64,000 nucleotides of DNA from the NCBI RefSeq assembly GCF_012927105.1, contig NZ_JABBFV010000016.1, forward strand, positions 1-64,000. Reading direction: 5' to 3'. Within the stretch, counting starts at the first letter, position 1. The number at the start of each line of letters is the position of its first letter. The DNA comes from Sphingobium psychrophilum. GTDB lineage: Bacteria > Pseudomonadota > Alphaproteobacteria > Sphingomonadales > Sphingomonadaceae. Under the pieces are notes generated by a model that made no database searches, had not been told where the DNA came from, and worked only from the letters and a program-made list of their open reading frames with translations. Made by a program: the position numbers and the translations under genes. Below, piece by piece: positions 1 through 9,033 of this stretch.

Positions 1-131
1 ACCATACCGGCCAGCGGCTTCTGGAAAACGCTGCAATCAAAGGCCTGACAGAAGACCGCGCTCGATCACCTGTTCACCGGTTCAAAAACTTCTTGCCTCA
101 CGGGCGGCAACCACAGAAGACTCATAGATGG

Positions 132-2459
132 TCAGAATAGCGCCTTCACGCCGACTTGCCAGCGGCGCGGCGCGCCCGGCCCATAAGCGCGGGGGTTGGA
201 CGCACCGGGCGCTTCTTCCAGTGCGATCTCGTCCACTTCGCCGAAGGTGCCGAAGGTCGCATAGCGGCGGCCGAGCGCATTGTTCAGCGTGCCGAACAGG
301 CTGACGCCCTTCATCAACGTCACGCTCGCGCGCAGGTTCACGAGCGCATAGCCGCCCAGCCTGGCCTCGTCATTGCCCTCGTCGCCGACCAGATACTGGC
401 CGGACCGCGCGATCAGGTCGCCACCGACGGACCAGCCTGTCCCCGCATAATCGAGGTTCAGCGTGGCGCTGTGCCGGGGGATGCCGGGCAGCCGGTCGCC
501 GCGTGCGACGGCGATAAGCCCCTCAGCGTCCGCCGACGGATTGGCCGGGCTGGAGAGGCTGAGCGGGGCGCGATAGGTCGCGTCGGTGAAGGCGTAGCTG
601 AGGCCCGCGTGCAAGCCGCCCCGGCTGGCGCGCAGGGTCGCCTCCACGCCCTGCCGCCGCGTGCTGCCGATATTGCGGAAATAGGCGCGGCCGCGAATTG
701 CCGACGCGACATATTGGATGTCGTTGCGATTGTCGGTGCGCCAGGCGGACAGCAGCCAGTCGATCGTGAAGCCGCCCGCCTGTGCATGACCCTTCGCGCC
801 TGCTTCCCAGCTTTTGGCGACGACCTGCTTCAACGGCGGATCTGCGACGAAGAAATTGGTCAGGCTGCATGGCGCATTTTCGTCGGCGCAGGACAGTTCG
901 GCCGGGGTCGGCACGCGGTTGCTTTCCGCATAGCCCCCGCGCAGCGTCAGCCCGTCGGAAACGACATAGTCGAACTCGATGCCGGGGTTCAGGCGCTGGA
1001 AGCGGTGGCGGCCGTTCAGCGCGGTGCCGATCTGGTCCAGCATCACGATGCGCGCATGATTGTAACGCAGCCCGATCTCGGCCGACAGGCGTGACGTGAT
1101 CGGCAACCTGTCCTGCACGAACACGCCCCAATAGTCGGTATGGGCGATCAGGCCGACCGGCGCGATCGCGCCGTCCGCCTGCACGATGGTCGACCCCAGA
1201 CCCTCGACGCTGCGATCGTCGGTTAGCGCGCCCAGTTCGGTCGAGGTGTCGAAGCGCGTGCGGCTGGTGTCGTAGCTGAAGCCGAGCGCAAAGACATTCT
1301 CGCCCGCGCCGATCGCGCGCTTGTCGATCAGCTGCACCAGCGCGCCCATCGCCCGCGTCGCCGTGCGCCCGCGGTTGAGCACGCCATAGCCCTCGCCGCC
1401 CAGCGTATCGATGATGGCATTGCCATTGGCGTCGGTCAGGACGGCCTGTTCCTCTTCCTCGTCATCGTCCCCAACGGTCTCCAGGCAGACCAGTCCTGCC
1501 TCATCCTCTTCCTCGCATCCCTCGATATCGGCAGCGTCGCCATTGACCGAGCGCAGCGTCAGTTTCTGGGCATAGAGCGTGGCTTCGATCCGGGTGGTGT
1601 CGGACAGCGCGACCCAGGGGTGCAGGCTGACCCGGCCATAGCGGCTGCGGCTGTTGTCGGGCCAGGTGAAGACCGCGCTGCGATCCGCCGCCAGCAGTTC
1701 GACCGGAGACACGCCATTGCCGGTCAGGTCGGTATTCGCGCCCACGATTTTCAGGTGCAGGCCGCCGGTCGCCGTATCGAAACCGATATCGGCATAGCCA
1801 TTATAGAGGGTGGAGGGCGAATAATCGCGCCAGCCATCGTCGCGCGTATATTGGAAAGCGCCGAACGCGCTCCAGTCGCCCCCCGCGACCTCCCGTGCCA
1901 TGCCGCCCGCGATGCTCGCCTCGGTCGTGCCGAACCGGCCGAGCGACAGGCTCGCCTCCAGCCCCGGATCGCTCAGCCCGGTCTTCGTGTCGATGACCAG
2001 CGCGCCGCCCAGCGCATTGAGGCCATAGACCGCGCTCTTGTCGAGCAGGCTGACGCCCCGGACTGCGGCTTCGGGCAGCAGGTCGAACTGCACCGTATCG
2101 CCGAAGGGCTGGTTGAAGCGCGCGCCGTCCAGATAGACGGCGATGCCCTGCGCCTGCCCCTGTAGCGGCGAGGCGACGAAGCCGCGATAGACCAGATTGG
2201 GCTGCCACGGGTTGTTCTGCGCATCCTGCAAGGTGACGCCGGCGAAATTGCGGGTGAGCGCGCCCAGGAAATCGGGACTGCCGCTGCGGCCGATGTCGGC
2301 GGCGCTGAGCGTCAGCGCATCGTCCAGATCGATCGCACCGCCTGGCGCGGTGACGATGATCGGCTGGCGCACAGCGTCCCCGGCATCGGGCGCCTGCGCC
2401 AACGCCGATCCGCCGCCGACCAACGCGCTACCCACCAATAACGCCGCCATCACCTTCAT
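132..2459 (-). CDS. TonB-dependent outer-membrane receptor
   Basis: 775 aa. An N-terminal signal peptide (about residues 1-22, ending ALAQA) is followed by a plug domain with the usual VYGLNALGGALVI segment near residues 144-156 and a long beta-barrel that ends in an aromatic residue (VGVKALF), as outer-membrane barrels do. The size is normal for a TonB-dependent receptor importing a siderophore, metal complex or other large solute across the outer membrane; the substrate cannot be told. An unusual stretch at about residues 309-338 is very acidic and carries two cysteines (C315, C325), probably in an extracellular loop. The start codon has a good ribosome site (GGGAGGAT) and a TATAAT box lies about 57 bp upstream, so it probably has its own promoter despite following paoC. 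Confidence 0.93.
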   Translation of the reverse strand: MKVMAALLVGSALVGGGSALAQAPDAGDAVRQPIIVTAPGGAIDLDDALTLSAADIGRSGSPDFLGALTRNFAGVTLQDAQNNPWQPNLVYRGFVASPLQGQAQGIAVYLDGARFNQPFGDTVQFDLLPEAAVRGVSLLDKSAVYGLNALGGALVIDTKTGLSDPGLEASLSLGRFGTTEASIAGGMAREVAGGDWSAFGAFQYTRDDGWRDYSPSTLYNGYADIGFDTATGGLHLKIVGANTDLTGNGVSPVELLAADRSAVFTWPDNSRSRYGRVSLHPWVALSDTTRIEATLYAQKLTLRSVNGDAADIEGCEEEDEAGLVCLETVGDDDEEEEQAVLTDANGNAIIDTLGGEGYGVLNRGRTATRAMGALVQLIDKRAIGAGENVFALGFSYDTSRTRFDTSTELGALTDDRSVEGLGSTIVQADGAIAPVGLIAHTDYWGVFVQDRLPITSRLSAEIGLRYNHARIVMLDQIGTALNGRHRFQRLNPGIEFDYVVSDGLTLRGGYAESNRVPTPAELSCADENAPCSLTNFFVADPPLKQVVAKSWEAGAKGHAQAGGFTIDWLLSAWRTDNRNDIQYVASAIRGRAYFRNIGSTRRQGVEATLRASRGGLHAGLSYAFTDATYRAPLSLSSPANPSADAEGLIAVARGDRLPGIPRHSATLNLDYAGTGWSVGGDLIARSGQYLVGDEGNDEARLGGYALVNLRASVTLMKGVSLFGTLNNALGRRYATFGTFGEVDEIALEEAPGASNPRAYGPGAPRRWQVGVKALF

Positions 2460-2467
2460 GCCTATCC

Positions 2468-2521
2468 TCCCGTCTTTTATGGACGGGACGCTAGGGGGCG
2501 GCGGCGTGGCGCTCCATTATA
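2468..2521 (-). promoter_or_regulatory. Probable -10 box and leader hairpin of the TonB receptor gene
   Basis: On the minus strand a perfect TATAAT (plus-strand 2516-2521) lies between paoC and the receptor gene. Downstream of it a 7-bp perfect stem, GACGGGA (2482-2488) with TCCCGTC (2468-2474), abuts the GGAGG ribosome site. No convincing -35 is visible. The placement suggests an independent transcript with a short structured 5' leader. Confidence 0.4.
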
Positions 2522-2539
2522 CCTTGGGTCGGGCCGCCC

Positions 2540-4744
2540 TTATGCCGCCTGCGCTTTCAACAGCTTGTCGATCGTCAGCGGATAATCGCGCAGCCGGATA
2601 CCGGTTGCGTTGTAGATCGCATTGGCCACCGCCGCACCTGCGCCGCATATGCCCAGTTCGCCCACGCCCTTGGCCTTCATCGGCGAGCTTTTGTCGTCCA
2701 GTTCCTCTATGAACAGCACATCCTGCTGCGGAATGTCGGCATGCACCGGCACCACATATTCGGCCATATCGTGATTGACGAAGAAGCCGAAGCGGGTATC
2801 GACCTCCAGCGATTCCATCAACGCGGCACCCACGCCCATGGTCATCGCGCCGATCACCTGGCTGCGCGCCGATTTGGGGTTGAGGATGCGCCCGGCGGCA
2901 AAGGCTCCGCCCATGCGGCGGACGCGGACTTCGGCGGTGTCGATATCGACGCCCACTTCGCAGAAATGCGCGCCGAAGGTCGCCTGGGCATAGCGTTTGT
3001 CGAGATCGCCATATTCCATGCTGTCTTCGGCCCAGATGCCTTCGCGCCCGGCCAGCGCGGCGAGCGTCTGGGACTTATTATTCAGCTTGACCAGCCCATC
3101 CTCGAACTGCGCCTGATCGACGGGATAGCCCGCCTTTTCCGCCAGTTTCGCGCGCAGCGCCATCGCCGCGGCATAGACGCCCGCGGTCGAGCTGTTCGCG
3201 CCCCATTGCCCGCCCGACCCGGCCGATTCGGGGAAACGGCTGTCGCCCAGACGCACGATCACCTGATCCAGTGGCACGCCCAGCATTTCGGCCGCAGTCT
3301 GGCCGATGATCGTGTAGCTGCCGGTGCCGATGTCGGTCATGTCGGTTTCGACGATGACCTTGCCCTGCGCGTCCACGCCGATGCGCGCGCCCGACTTGCC
3401 GACCAGATTGTTGCGGAAGGCGGATGCCATGCCCATGCCCACCAGCCAGCGCCCATCGCGCACTTGCCCTGGCTTGGCCTTGCGCTTGTCCCAGCCGAAG
3501 CGATCGGCCCCGGCGCGCAGGCATTCCACCAGCTTGCGGCTGGAATAGGGGCGTTGCGGCCCGGCTTCGGGATCATATTGCACATCGTTGCGGATGCGCA
3601 GTTCGACCGGATCGACGCCGCACGCCTCCGCCAGTTCGTCCATCGCCACTTCCAGCGCCAGCAGGCCCACGGCCTCGCCCGGCGCGCGCATCGCATTGCC
3701 TTCGGGCAGGTTCAGCGTCACCAATCGGTGCGCCGTCATCCGGTTGGCCCCGCGATAGAGCAGCCGCGTTTGCTGCGCCGCCGTTTCCGGGCTGCCGCCG
3801 GGCAGATCGCCGGACCAGACTTCATGGCCGATCGCGTCGATCACCCCGTCCTTGTCCGCGCCGATGCGGATGCGCTGGATCGTCGCCGGGCGGTGTGTGG
3901 TGTTGTTGGGAATCTGGTGCCGGGCGATGGCGACCTTGACCGGCCGCCCCACCTGCTTCGCGCCCAGCGCCGCCAGCACCGCGTCGGCGCGCAGGAACAG
4001 CTTCGACCCGAAGCCGCCGCCGATATAGGGCGACACCAGCCGCACATTTGCCTTGGGGATGCCCAGCGTCTTGGCAACTTCGCCCACGCCCCAGGCGATC
4101 ATCTGGTTCGACGTCCACAGCGTCAGCTTGTTGCCATTCCAGGCCGCCGTCGTGGCGTGCGGCTCCATCATCGCATGGCTATGGTCGGGCGTGGTGTAGC
4201 GCTGGTCGATCCTGACCGCCGCCTTGGCGAAGCCGCCATCGAAATCGCCCGCCTTCGTATCGGCCGGGGTGCCGAAACTGTCGGGCGGCATGACGCCCTT
4301 CAGGCTCTCGGCCGCCAGGTCATATTTGCCGTCCTCCGGCGTATAGTCGATCCGCACCAGCTTGGCCGCGTCGCGCGCATTTTCGAACGTGTCGGCGATG
4401 ACCAGCGCCACCGCCTGTTCATAATGGTCCACCTGCGGCCCGCCCAGCAGCGGCGCGGTGTTCATGGCGCCCTTGCCCAGCTTGCCGGCATTGGCGTGGG
4501 TGACGATGCCCAGCACGCCCGGCGCAGCCTCCGCCGCGCGCAGGTCCATCGCCGCGATCCGCCCCTTGGCGATGGCGGACCCCACGATCCAGCCATAGAC
4601 GGCGTTGGGCGCGGCGTCGTGCCGTTCATAGGCATAGGGCGCGCTGCCCGTCACCTTGGCCGCGCCGTCGATGCGGTCGTGCGGAATGCCGATCACCCGG
4701 CCCTTGTCGATCGGGTTGATGCCCGCTGGCGTATCGAACTTCAT
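2540..4744 (-). CDS. paoC: Molybdopterin-binding subunit of periplasmic aldehyde oxidoreductase (PaoC-like)
   Basis: 734 aa, close to the usual length of PaoC (about 732 aa). It belongs to the xanthine dehydrogenase family large subunits, which bind molybdopterin cytosine dinucleotide and oxidise aldehydes to carboxylic acids. Family marks visible include the N-terminal a/b hammerhead ([10 protein letters not shown]), the cofactor loop IGGGFGSK, and KGVGELG near the C-terminus with the expected catalytic glutamate. There is no signal peptide of its own; in this family the complex is exported folded by the Tat signal of the small subunit. It is the last gene of paoABC and its start overlaps the paoB stop by 4 bp. 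Confidence 0.92.
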   Translation of the reverse strand: MKFDTPAGINPIDKGRVIGIPHDRIDGAAKVTGSAPYAYERHDAAPNAVYGWIVGSAIAKGRIAAMDLRAAEAAPGVLGIVTHANAGKLGKGAMNTAPLLGGPQVDHYEQAVALVIADTFENARDAAKLVRIDYTPEDGKYDLAAESLKGVMPPDSFGTPADTKAGDFDGGFAKAAVRIDQRYTTPDHSHAMMEPHATTAAWNGNKLTLWTSNQMIAWGVGEVAKTLGIPKANVRLVSPYIGGGFGSKLFLRADAVLAALGAKQVGRPVKVAIARHQIPNNTTHRPATIQRIRIGADKDGVIDAIGHEVWSGDLPGGSPETAAQQTRLLYRGANRMTAHRLVTLNLPEGNAMRAPGEAVGLLALEVAMDELAEACGVDPVELRIRNDVQYDPEAGPQRPYSSRKLVECLRAGADRFGWDKRKAKPGQVRDGRWLVGMGMASAFRNNLVGKSGARIGVDAQGKVIVETDMTDIGTGSYTIIGQTAAEMLGVPLDQVIVRLGDSRFPESAGSGGQWGANSSTAGVYAAAMALRAKLAEKAGYPVDQAQFEDGLVKLNNKSQTLAALAGREGIWAEDSMEYGDLDKRYAQATFGAHFCEVGVDIDTAEVRVRRMGGAFAAGRILNPKSARSQVIGAMTMGVGAALMESLEVDTRFGFFVNHDMAEYVVPVHADIPQQDVLFIEELDDKSSPMKAKGVGELGICGAGAAVANAIYNATGIRLRDYPLTIDKLLKAQAA

Positions 4745-5697
4745 GCCCGTGCCTCCCGCTGGCGATAGAGGGACGCGAGCGTCCGTTCGACCAGTGTCTT
4801 CTTGAAGTCGTTATGATGGGTGGTGCGTGCGCCGGCCAGCGCTGCCTCCGCCACGGCCTTAGCGCCGCTCTTGGCTGCAGCGTCGGCCTCTTGCGTGCGC
4901 CACGGTTTCGCGCCGATCCCTCCGAAGGCGAAGCGCGCCGTCCCGTCCTTGCCGAACACGGCCGCCACCGACACCAAAGCGAAGGCGTAGGAGGCGCGGT
5001 CGCGGACCTTGCGATAGACATGGGTGCCGCCGATCGGCTTGGGCAGAGTGACCGAGGTGATGATCTCGCCGGGCCTCAGCGCGCTTTCCCTGTGCGGCGT
5101 GTCGCCCGGCAGCAGGTGGAAGTCCGCGATCGGGATCGCCCGCGCCGCGCCGTCTGCACCCATGGTATCGACCTGCGCGTCGAGCAGCCGCATCGCCACC
5201 GCCATGTCGCTGGGATGCTGAGCGATGCAGGCGTCGCTCACCCCTAATATCGCCAGACTGCGGTTCATCCCCTGTAGCGCGCCGCAGCCGCTGCCCGGCT
5301 GGCGTTTGTTGCAGGGCATGCGCGTGTCGTAGAAATAGGTGCAACGGGTGCGTTGCAACAGGTTGCCGCCGGTCGTCGCCTTGTTGCGCAACTGGCCCGA
5401 TGCGCCGGCCAGCAGCGCGCGGCTCAGCACCGCATAATCCTGCCGCACGCTCTTGTCGGCCGCCAGATCGGTATTGCGCACCAGCGCGCCGATGCGCACG
5501 CCTCCGCCATCGGTTTTCTCGATCCGATCCAGACCCAGATGGTTGACGTCGATCAGGTGGGTCGGCGTCTCGATCTGAAGCTTCATCAGGTCGAGCAGGT
5601 TGGTGCCGCCGGCGATGAAGCGCGCGCCCTGCACCGACGCTGCTGCTTTCGCTGCGGCCTGCACGCTCGTCGCGCGCTCATAGGTGAAGGTCTTCAT
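4741..5697 (-). CDS. paoB: FAD-binding subunit of periplasmic aldehyde oxidoreductase (PaoB-like)
   Basis: 318 aa, the same length as E. coli PaoB. The FAD site is seen as [11 protein letters not shown] (residues 28-38) and TTGGNLLQ (108-115). Clustered cysteines C119, C129 and C138, plus one further on ([11 protein letters not shown]), match the extra [4Fe-4S] insertion known in PaoB; this subunit relays electrons between molybdenum and the 2Fe-2S subunit. The reading frame stays open upstream to 5910, but the start MKTFTYERA at 5697 is chosen because it overlaps the paoA stop by 4 bp and matches the family N-terminus. Confidence 0.92.
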   Translation of the reverse strand: MKTFTYERATSVQAAAKAAASVQGARFIAGGTNLLDLMKLQIETPTHLIDVNHLGLDRIEKTDGGGVRIGALVRNTDLAADKSVRQDYAVLSRALLAGASGQLRNKATTGGNLLQRTRCTYFYDTRMPCNKRQPGSGCGALQGMNRSLAILGVSDACIAQHPSDMAVAMRLLDAQVDTMGADGAARAIPIADFHLLPGDTPHRESALRPGEIITSVTLPKPIGGTHVYRKVRDRASYAFALVSVAAVFGKDGTARFAFGGIGAKPWRTQEADAAAKSGAKAVAEAALAGARTTHHNDFKKTLVERTLASLYRQREARA

Positions 5698-6332
5698 GCC
5701 ACCTTCTCCCCAGCGACATCGCGCATGGCGGCGATGATGTTGGGATAGGCGGCGCAGCGGCAGATATTGCCGCTCATCCGCTCGCGCAGTTCCGCGTCGT
5801 TCAGCGACACATCGTTCAGCTCTGTCGTCGCATGGCTGGGGATGCCCGCCTTGATCTCGTCCAGCACCGCCACCGCCGAACAAATCTGTCCCGGCGTGCA
5901 ATAGCCGCATTGATAGCCGTCATGGACGATGAACGCCTTCTGCATCGGGTGCAGCTTGTCGGGCGTGCCCAGTCCCTCGATCGTCGTGATGCTCTCACCA
6001 TCATGCATCACCGCCAGCGTCAGGCAGCTGTTGATGCGGCGGCCCTCCACGATCACGGTGCAGGCGCCGCATTGGCCATGGTCGCACCCTTTCTTGGTGC
6101 CGGTCAGGTGCAGATGCTCGCGCAGCGTATCGAGCAGGCTGGTGCGCGGGTCGAGTTGCAGATGGACCTCACGCCCGTTGACGGTCAGTTCGACGGGCAT
6201 CATCGCGCTTCCTCCATTGCGCCTGGGTGTCGCGACAGCGGCGGCTTGCGCCTGCGCCGCTACGGGGCTGGCTGCGGCGAGCGCCGCGCTGCCTTGCAAC
6301 AGGCCGCGGCGCGTCAAATGATCGGACGACAT
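5694..6332 (-). CDS. paoA: 2Fe-2S subunit of periplasmic aldehyde oxidoreductase, Tat signal (PaoA-like)
   Basis: 212 aa. The N-terminus has a twin-arginine signal ([15 protein letters not shown]) ending near AQAQA, so the assembled complex is expected in the periplasm. Two 2Fe-2S clusters are supported by [13 protein letters not shown] with a later SCLTL, and by [13 protein letters not shown] with [10 protein letters not shown]. The start at 6332 is preferred over an upstream ATG at 6410 because AGGAGAG lies just ahead of it and the Tat signal begins there. It is the first gene of the paoABC operon. No paoD chaperone or cytochrome partner is visible nearby. Confidence 0.93.
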   Translation of the reverse strand: MSSDHLTRRGLLQGSAALAAASPVAAQAQAAAVATPRRNGGSAMMPVELTVNGREVHLQLDPRTSLLDTLREHLHLTGTKKGCDHGQCGACTVIVEGRRINSCLTLAVMHDGESITTIEGLGTPDKLHPMQKAFIVHDGYQCGYCTPGQICSAVAVLDEIKAGIPSHATTELNDVSLNDAELRERMSGNICRCAAYPNIIAAMRDVAGEKVA

Positions 6333-6660
6333 GGCTGGTCTCTCCTGTTGGTTGCTGGTGACTACGAAGGGCGAGGGCAAATGATCCCGCCGCGGCAAGA
6401 AACTTGTCACGACAGCCTAGCAGAAGCACGGCGCGCGCCAAGCCACCCTTTCGCACGCGGCCAAGAGGTGATTCGCGCGGCAGATGATGCACCGACCCGA
6501 CCGAGACATATTCCGTATCCATCTAACATACGGGGAAACATGGGTTTTTGTGCCTGGGAAGGAGAATTTCATTTTTGTGCAATTCTCCCCTTGCCCCTTT
6601 AGACAAGCGCTGCTAGTTCCCCGCCACCCGCCGAGAGAGACACATCCTCCGGCCGCCCGA
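6333..6660. promoter_or_regulatory. Intergenic region upstream of paoA and of the tRNA
   Basis: No gene is supported here. It must hold the minus-strand promoter of paoABC and the plus-strand promoter of tRNA-Gly, but no clear -35/-10 pair stands out. One inverted repeat, CCGTAT (6513-6518) with ATACGG (6528-6533), could be an operator; its distance of about 180 bp from paoA makes this uncertain. Confidence 0.4.
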
Positions 6661-6735
6661 GCGGGCGTAGCTCAGTGGTAGAGCACAACCTTGCCAAGGT
6701 TGGGGTCGAGGGTTCGAATCCCTTCGCCCGCTCCA
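6661..6735 (+). tRNA. tRNA-Gly (anticodon GCC)
   Basis: 75 nt including an encoded CCA. The acceptor stem GCGGGCG pairs fully with CGCCCGC (6725-6731), the anticodon loop reads TTGCCAA, and the T arm has GGGTTCGAATCCC. Discriminator T and CCA follow. The 3' part of this gene is the likely integration site of the mobile element that begins right after it. Confidence 0.98.
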
Positions 6736-7160
6736 GTTTTCCCCAAGAAAACTAATTAATTGCACCTCGCGTAGCTCGCGAGGCCTTGGTGACAAGGCTC
6801 CAATCGCTCGCCGTTGTCACCACATTGTCACCAATTCAAATCCAACTCAGGGCTAGTCAGGCGTTCTCCCAAGTTCAGCTTAGACTGATCGTATCGATCG
6901 CCGATCTCAAGCCTGTCCGCCCGAATGAGCTACTTTGGCATAGGCACTGGTAGGCGGATCGCTCGCTCCGCCGCAGAACCAACCACTCGCGTTAGCCGCT
7001 GATCCCTGGGCTCGAAGCCTGTCCTCCTTCAATCAACCCGTGAAGGGTCCGCTACGCGTGCGCGTGCGGCCGCAGCTTTGCTGCGGTGATTGCGGCCAGC
7101 CCCCGGCCTGTGGGGCGACTGTCGAGCGGGGTGGTCCCGCTCCTAGGCAGGAGCCGCAAC
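6735..7160. other. attL flank: inverted repeats next to the tRNA 3' end
   Basis: No gene. Perfect inverted repeats crowd this junction: AGTTTTC (6735-6741) with GAAAACT (6747-6753); CCTCGCG (6765-6771) with CGCGAGG (6777-6783); TTGGTGACAA (6786-6795) with TTGTCACCAA (6825-6834), plus another TTGTCACC at 6814-6821. Such repeats beside a tRNA end are typical of arm sites for a tyrosine integrase and its excisionase. The TTGTCACC repeats could also be residue of an old integrase gene end. The rest, up to 7060, shows nothing else; the leader of the next gene follows. Confidence 0.55.
7061..7160 (+). promoter_or_regulatory. Structured leader with two competing hairpins before the small ORF at 7161
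   Basis: CCGCAGC (7070-7076) pairs with GCTGCGG (7080-7086). Further on, GAGCGGG (7124-7130) pairs with CCCGCTC (7136-7142), while GCTCCT (7139-7144) pairs with AGGAGC (7149-7154), which contains the ribosome site of the ORF at 7161. The last two stems share bases 7139-7142, so they exclude each other. This is what a translational on/off switch looks like, but function is inferred only. Confidence 0.45.
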
Positions 7161-7325
7161 ATGCCATTGGCAACCGCACAATCGCTTGGCTGGAACCTCT
7201 CCCGGACGCTGATGACGGTCATCGTCCTCATCGAAACCAATCAGGGCTACTTCGTCATCCCCGCTGACGAATTTGACGGTGACCCCGAACAGGTGGTTCG
7301 CGAATATGACCCCTTCAACCGCTAA
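7161..7325 (+). CDS. Small hypothetical protein
   Basis: 54 aa, starting MPLATAQSLGW. The ATG follows AGGCAGGAGCC at a suitable distance, which decides this start over an in-frame upstream one at 7086. The sequence has a hydrophobic strand TVIVLIETNQGYFVIP and an acidic tail, and looks like a small soluble protein. I do not recognise a family. It is the first ORF inside the element and lies behind a leader with competing hairpins. Confidence 0.5.
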   Translation: MPLATAQSLGWNLSRTLMTVIVLIETNQGYFVIPADEFDGDPEQVVREYDPFNR

Positions 7326-7430
7326 TTTCAGGCACATTTCGCCTTTTCGGCCTGAGCCCTGCCGTGCTATTCTTGCACCGCAGATTGCGCTGAGGTGGTG
7401 GTGGCGAGCGCGTCCAGACAAGGGACGCTT

Positions 7431-7850
7431 ATGACCATTTTTCTCATCCTCGGGGCCGTTGCTGGCCTTTATGTGCTCGCGCTGCTCTTCCGCCTCGCCA
7501 GCCACGCGCTGCCTGTCTATGCCGGGCTAACTTGTGCTTTCCTGCTGCTCCGCCATGATGTTGGCCATCTCGGAGCAATCCTGGGCGGACTGGCGGCAGG
7601 CATTGCTACGCTTCTGATTGGGCAGGGCCTCGTTGCCTTTATCCGCTCCCCCATGCTCCGTGCCGGGATCGCGCTCCTCTTTGCCATACCTGCGGGATTC
7701 GCCGGTTTTCAGGCCGCGCACGCGCTTGGATCACTGGCAACGGACAACAGCATGCTGCTGGCGATCCTTGGATCCATCGCTGCTATGGCGACATCCCTCT
7801 CGGCATGGCGAAGCGTGACAATGTCGGAGCGTGATACGCGCGTCACCTGA
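7431..7850 (+). CDS. Small integral membrane protein of unknown function
   Basis: 139 aa. About four hydrophobic segments are visible (MTIFLILGAVAGLYVLALLF at the N-terminus, then ALPVYAGLTCAFLLL, ILGGLAAGIATLLIG and LRAGIALLFAIPAGFAGF), so it should sit in the inner membrane. The start ATG at 7431 follows AAGGGACG. No catalytic motif or known family is recognised. It lies in the poorly conserved left part of the element. Confidence 0.65.
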   Translation: MTIFLILGAVAGLYVLALLFRLASHALPVYAGLTCAFLLLRHDVGHLGAILGGLAAGIATLLIGQGLVAFIRSPMLRAGIALLFAIPAGFAGFQAAHALGSLATDNSMLLAILGSIAAMATSLSAWRSVTMSERDTRVT

Positions 7851-8289
7851 CAGTTTGCCGTTCCCGTGGCTGGGCAAGCCTCTACAGGCCAATCCATGTC
7901 GGCCGAGTGATGGCGCGAGTGGCCAATACCGCCGGTCCAGTCGCTTCCTTTGCTTGGCCGATTTTGAACCGAGGGTTCAGGGCCAGCGTTCACCCGAGCC
8001 AGTGCATGCGATCAGCATCTGGCGTCCTTCCCGGCAGAACCGACCAGTACGGCCTCTTTCGATCCGCGCCCATGTCAGCCAGACGCTTCGCTTGGCAGGC
8101 TTGCCGCAACGGTGCTTGCCGAACTTTCTTCCCCCGGCGTTCCGCCGTTCCTCGCGAGACAAGAAAGCCCGGCCACACCGTCCTTCGCTAACGCTGCGGG
8201 CTGACGCTGCGGCGCCTGCCACTGGCTGACCCTTATCCGCGCATCGAGGCCGCACTGGCGCGGTCCCGTCCAACGGAAAGGAAATACCC
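7851..8289. other. 439-bp region without a supported gene; tandem 13-bp repeat
   Basis: ORFs on both strands here have no credible start signals or recognisable protein pattern. The one clear structure is a tandem pair of 13-bp repeats, GCTAACGCTGCGG (8187-8199) and GCTGACGCTGCGG (8200-8212), one mismatch apart, about 80 bp ahead of the DUF736 gene. The region probably holds that gene's promoter and leader. Confidence 0.4.
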
Positions 8290-8607
8290 ATGGCAAAGAT
8301 CGGCAACTTCAAGATGGTTTCGGGTGAACTCCGGGGCCAGATCGTTACTCTCGCCCTTCAGGCCAAATCGGTCAGGATCGTCGCGGAAGAGAACACCAGC
8401 GGCAATGCCCCCACCCACCGGGTCCTCATCGGGGAAGTCGAAATCGGCGCAGCCTGGAAAAAGCATACCCAGGATGACCGGCCTTACCTCTCGGTGAAGC
8501 TCGACGACCCCAGCTTTACTGCCGCAATCTTCGCTCAGCTCTTCGAGGCAGAGGACGGCAGTCACGATCTGGTCTGGAACCGCCCGAGCCGCCGCAACGA
8601 CCAATGA
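8290..8607 (+). CDS. DUF736 family protein
   Basis: 105 aa. It matches the DUF736 pattern: MAKIGNFKM start, a middle HRVLIGEVEIGAAWKK and the conserved YLSVKLDDPSF, ending near LVWNRP. DUF736 proteins are found almost only on plasmids and ICEs of proteobacteria; their biochemical role is unknown. A good ribosome site (GGAAAGGAA) precedes the ATG. A distant paralogue lies at 12910-13242. A stem, GTCATCGC (8617-8624) with GCGATGAC (8639-8646), follows the stop. Confidence 0.9.
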   Translation: MAKIGNFKMVSGELRGQIVTLALQAKSVRIVAEENTSGNAPTHRVLIGEVEIGAAWKKHTQDDRPYLSVKLDDPSFTAAIFAQLFEAEDGSHDLVWNRPSRRNDQ

Positions 8608-8616
8608 ATCAGCCAA

Positions 8617-8646
8617 GTCATCGCTCGGGTAACACCGGGCGATGAC
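8617..8646 (+). terminator. Hairpin after the DUF736 gene
   Basis: GTCATCGC (8617-8624) pairs perfectly with GCGATGAC (8639-8646), with a further CGG/CCG inside. It lies 10 bp after the DUF736 stop. No T-run follows, so it may act as a mRNA end-protecting or Rho-independent-like hairpin rather than a strong terminator. Confidence 0.4.
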
Positions 8647-8650
8647 GAAT

Positions 8651-8681
8651 CCCTAGTATATTGGGTGGCAGTATATTAGGG
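8651..8681. promoter_or_regulatory. Palindromic operator upstream of the controller-like HTH gene
   Basis: CCCTAGTATATTG (8651-8663), spacer GGTGG, then CAGTATATTAGGG (8669-8681): an inverted repeat matching at 11 of 13 positions. It ends 19 bp before the ATG of the HTH gene at 8701 and covers a TATATT that could be the -10 box. Autoregulation by the HTH protein, as with controller (C) proteins and QseC, is the natural reading. Confidence 0.6.
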
Positions 8682-8700
8682 TTACGCCGACCCACGAGGC

Positions 8701-8919
8701 ATGAAGCTTCGGGAGATTTTTGCTACCAACTTAAGGCGATTGCGGCACGCCAGTGGGCTTTCGCAGGAGGAATTGGCGCACCGTGCCGGACTCAACCGTA
8801 ACTATGTTGGTCTACTTGAACGCGCAGCAAATTCGCCAACGCTCGACACGATCGAACGACTCGCCACTGAGCTTGCAGTCGAACCGGTCCGCTTCTTCGA
8901 CAAGCCTGCCGGACATTGA
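8701..8919 (+). CDS. Controller-like HTH (XRE) regulator, QseC-like
   Basis: 72 aa consisting of almost nothing but one XRE helix-turn-helix: LRRLRHASGLSQEELAHRAG followed by NRNYVGLLERAANSPTLDTIERLA. Size and sequence resemble restriction-modification controller proteins and QseC, the small HTH protein that sets the qseM switch on the ICEMlSymR7A symbiosis island. A 31-bp palindrome lies just upstream and a second one before the next gene, whose product looks like QseM. The order here is tandem rather than divergent as in Mesorhizobium. The QseC assignment rests on context; the HTH call itself is firm. Confidence 0.85.
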   Translation: MKLREIFATNLRRLRHASGLSQEELAHRAGLNRNYVGLLERAANSPTLDTIERLATELAVEPVRFFDKPAGH

Positions 8920-9033
8920 ACGCAAACCCACCGCCGTTCACCGAATCTCAGCAGCAATTTTACAATTTCTCGACTACAACAGGCAGATCATTGCCTCTGG
9001 GAAGGTTTTGTCCCGGCAGGCCGGTCTCAGCGT

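Noticed and set aside
156..1094. Plus-strand ORF opposite the TonB receptor
   Set aside because: Antisense shadow of a well-supported gene; no ribosome site or domain.
2741..4768. Long plus-strand ORF (675 aa) opposite paoC
   Set aside because: It is His/Arg-rich with no family pattern and arises from GC-rich codon bias of paoC on the other strand.
6613..6795. Minus-strand ORF of 60 aa across the tRNA with the string SGRRDSNPRPQPWQG
   Set aside because: It is the antisense translation of the tRNA-Gly gene, a known annotation artefact.
7977..8312. Minus-strand ORF of 111 aa in the gene-free stretch
   Set aside because: Arg/Gly-rich with no ribosome site; it runs into the DUF736 gene and its leader.
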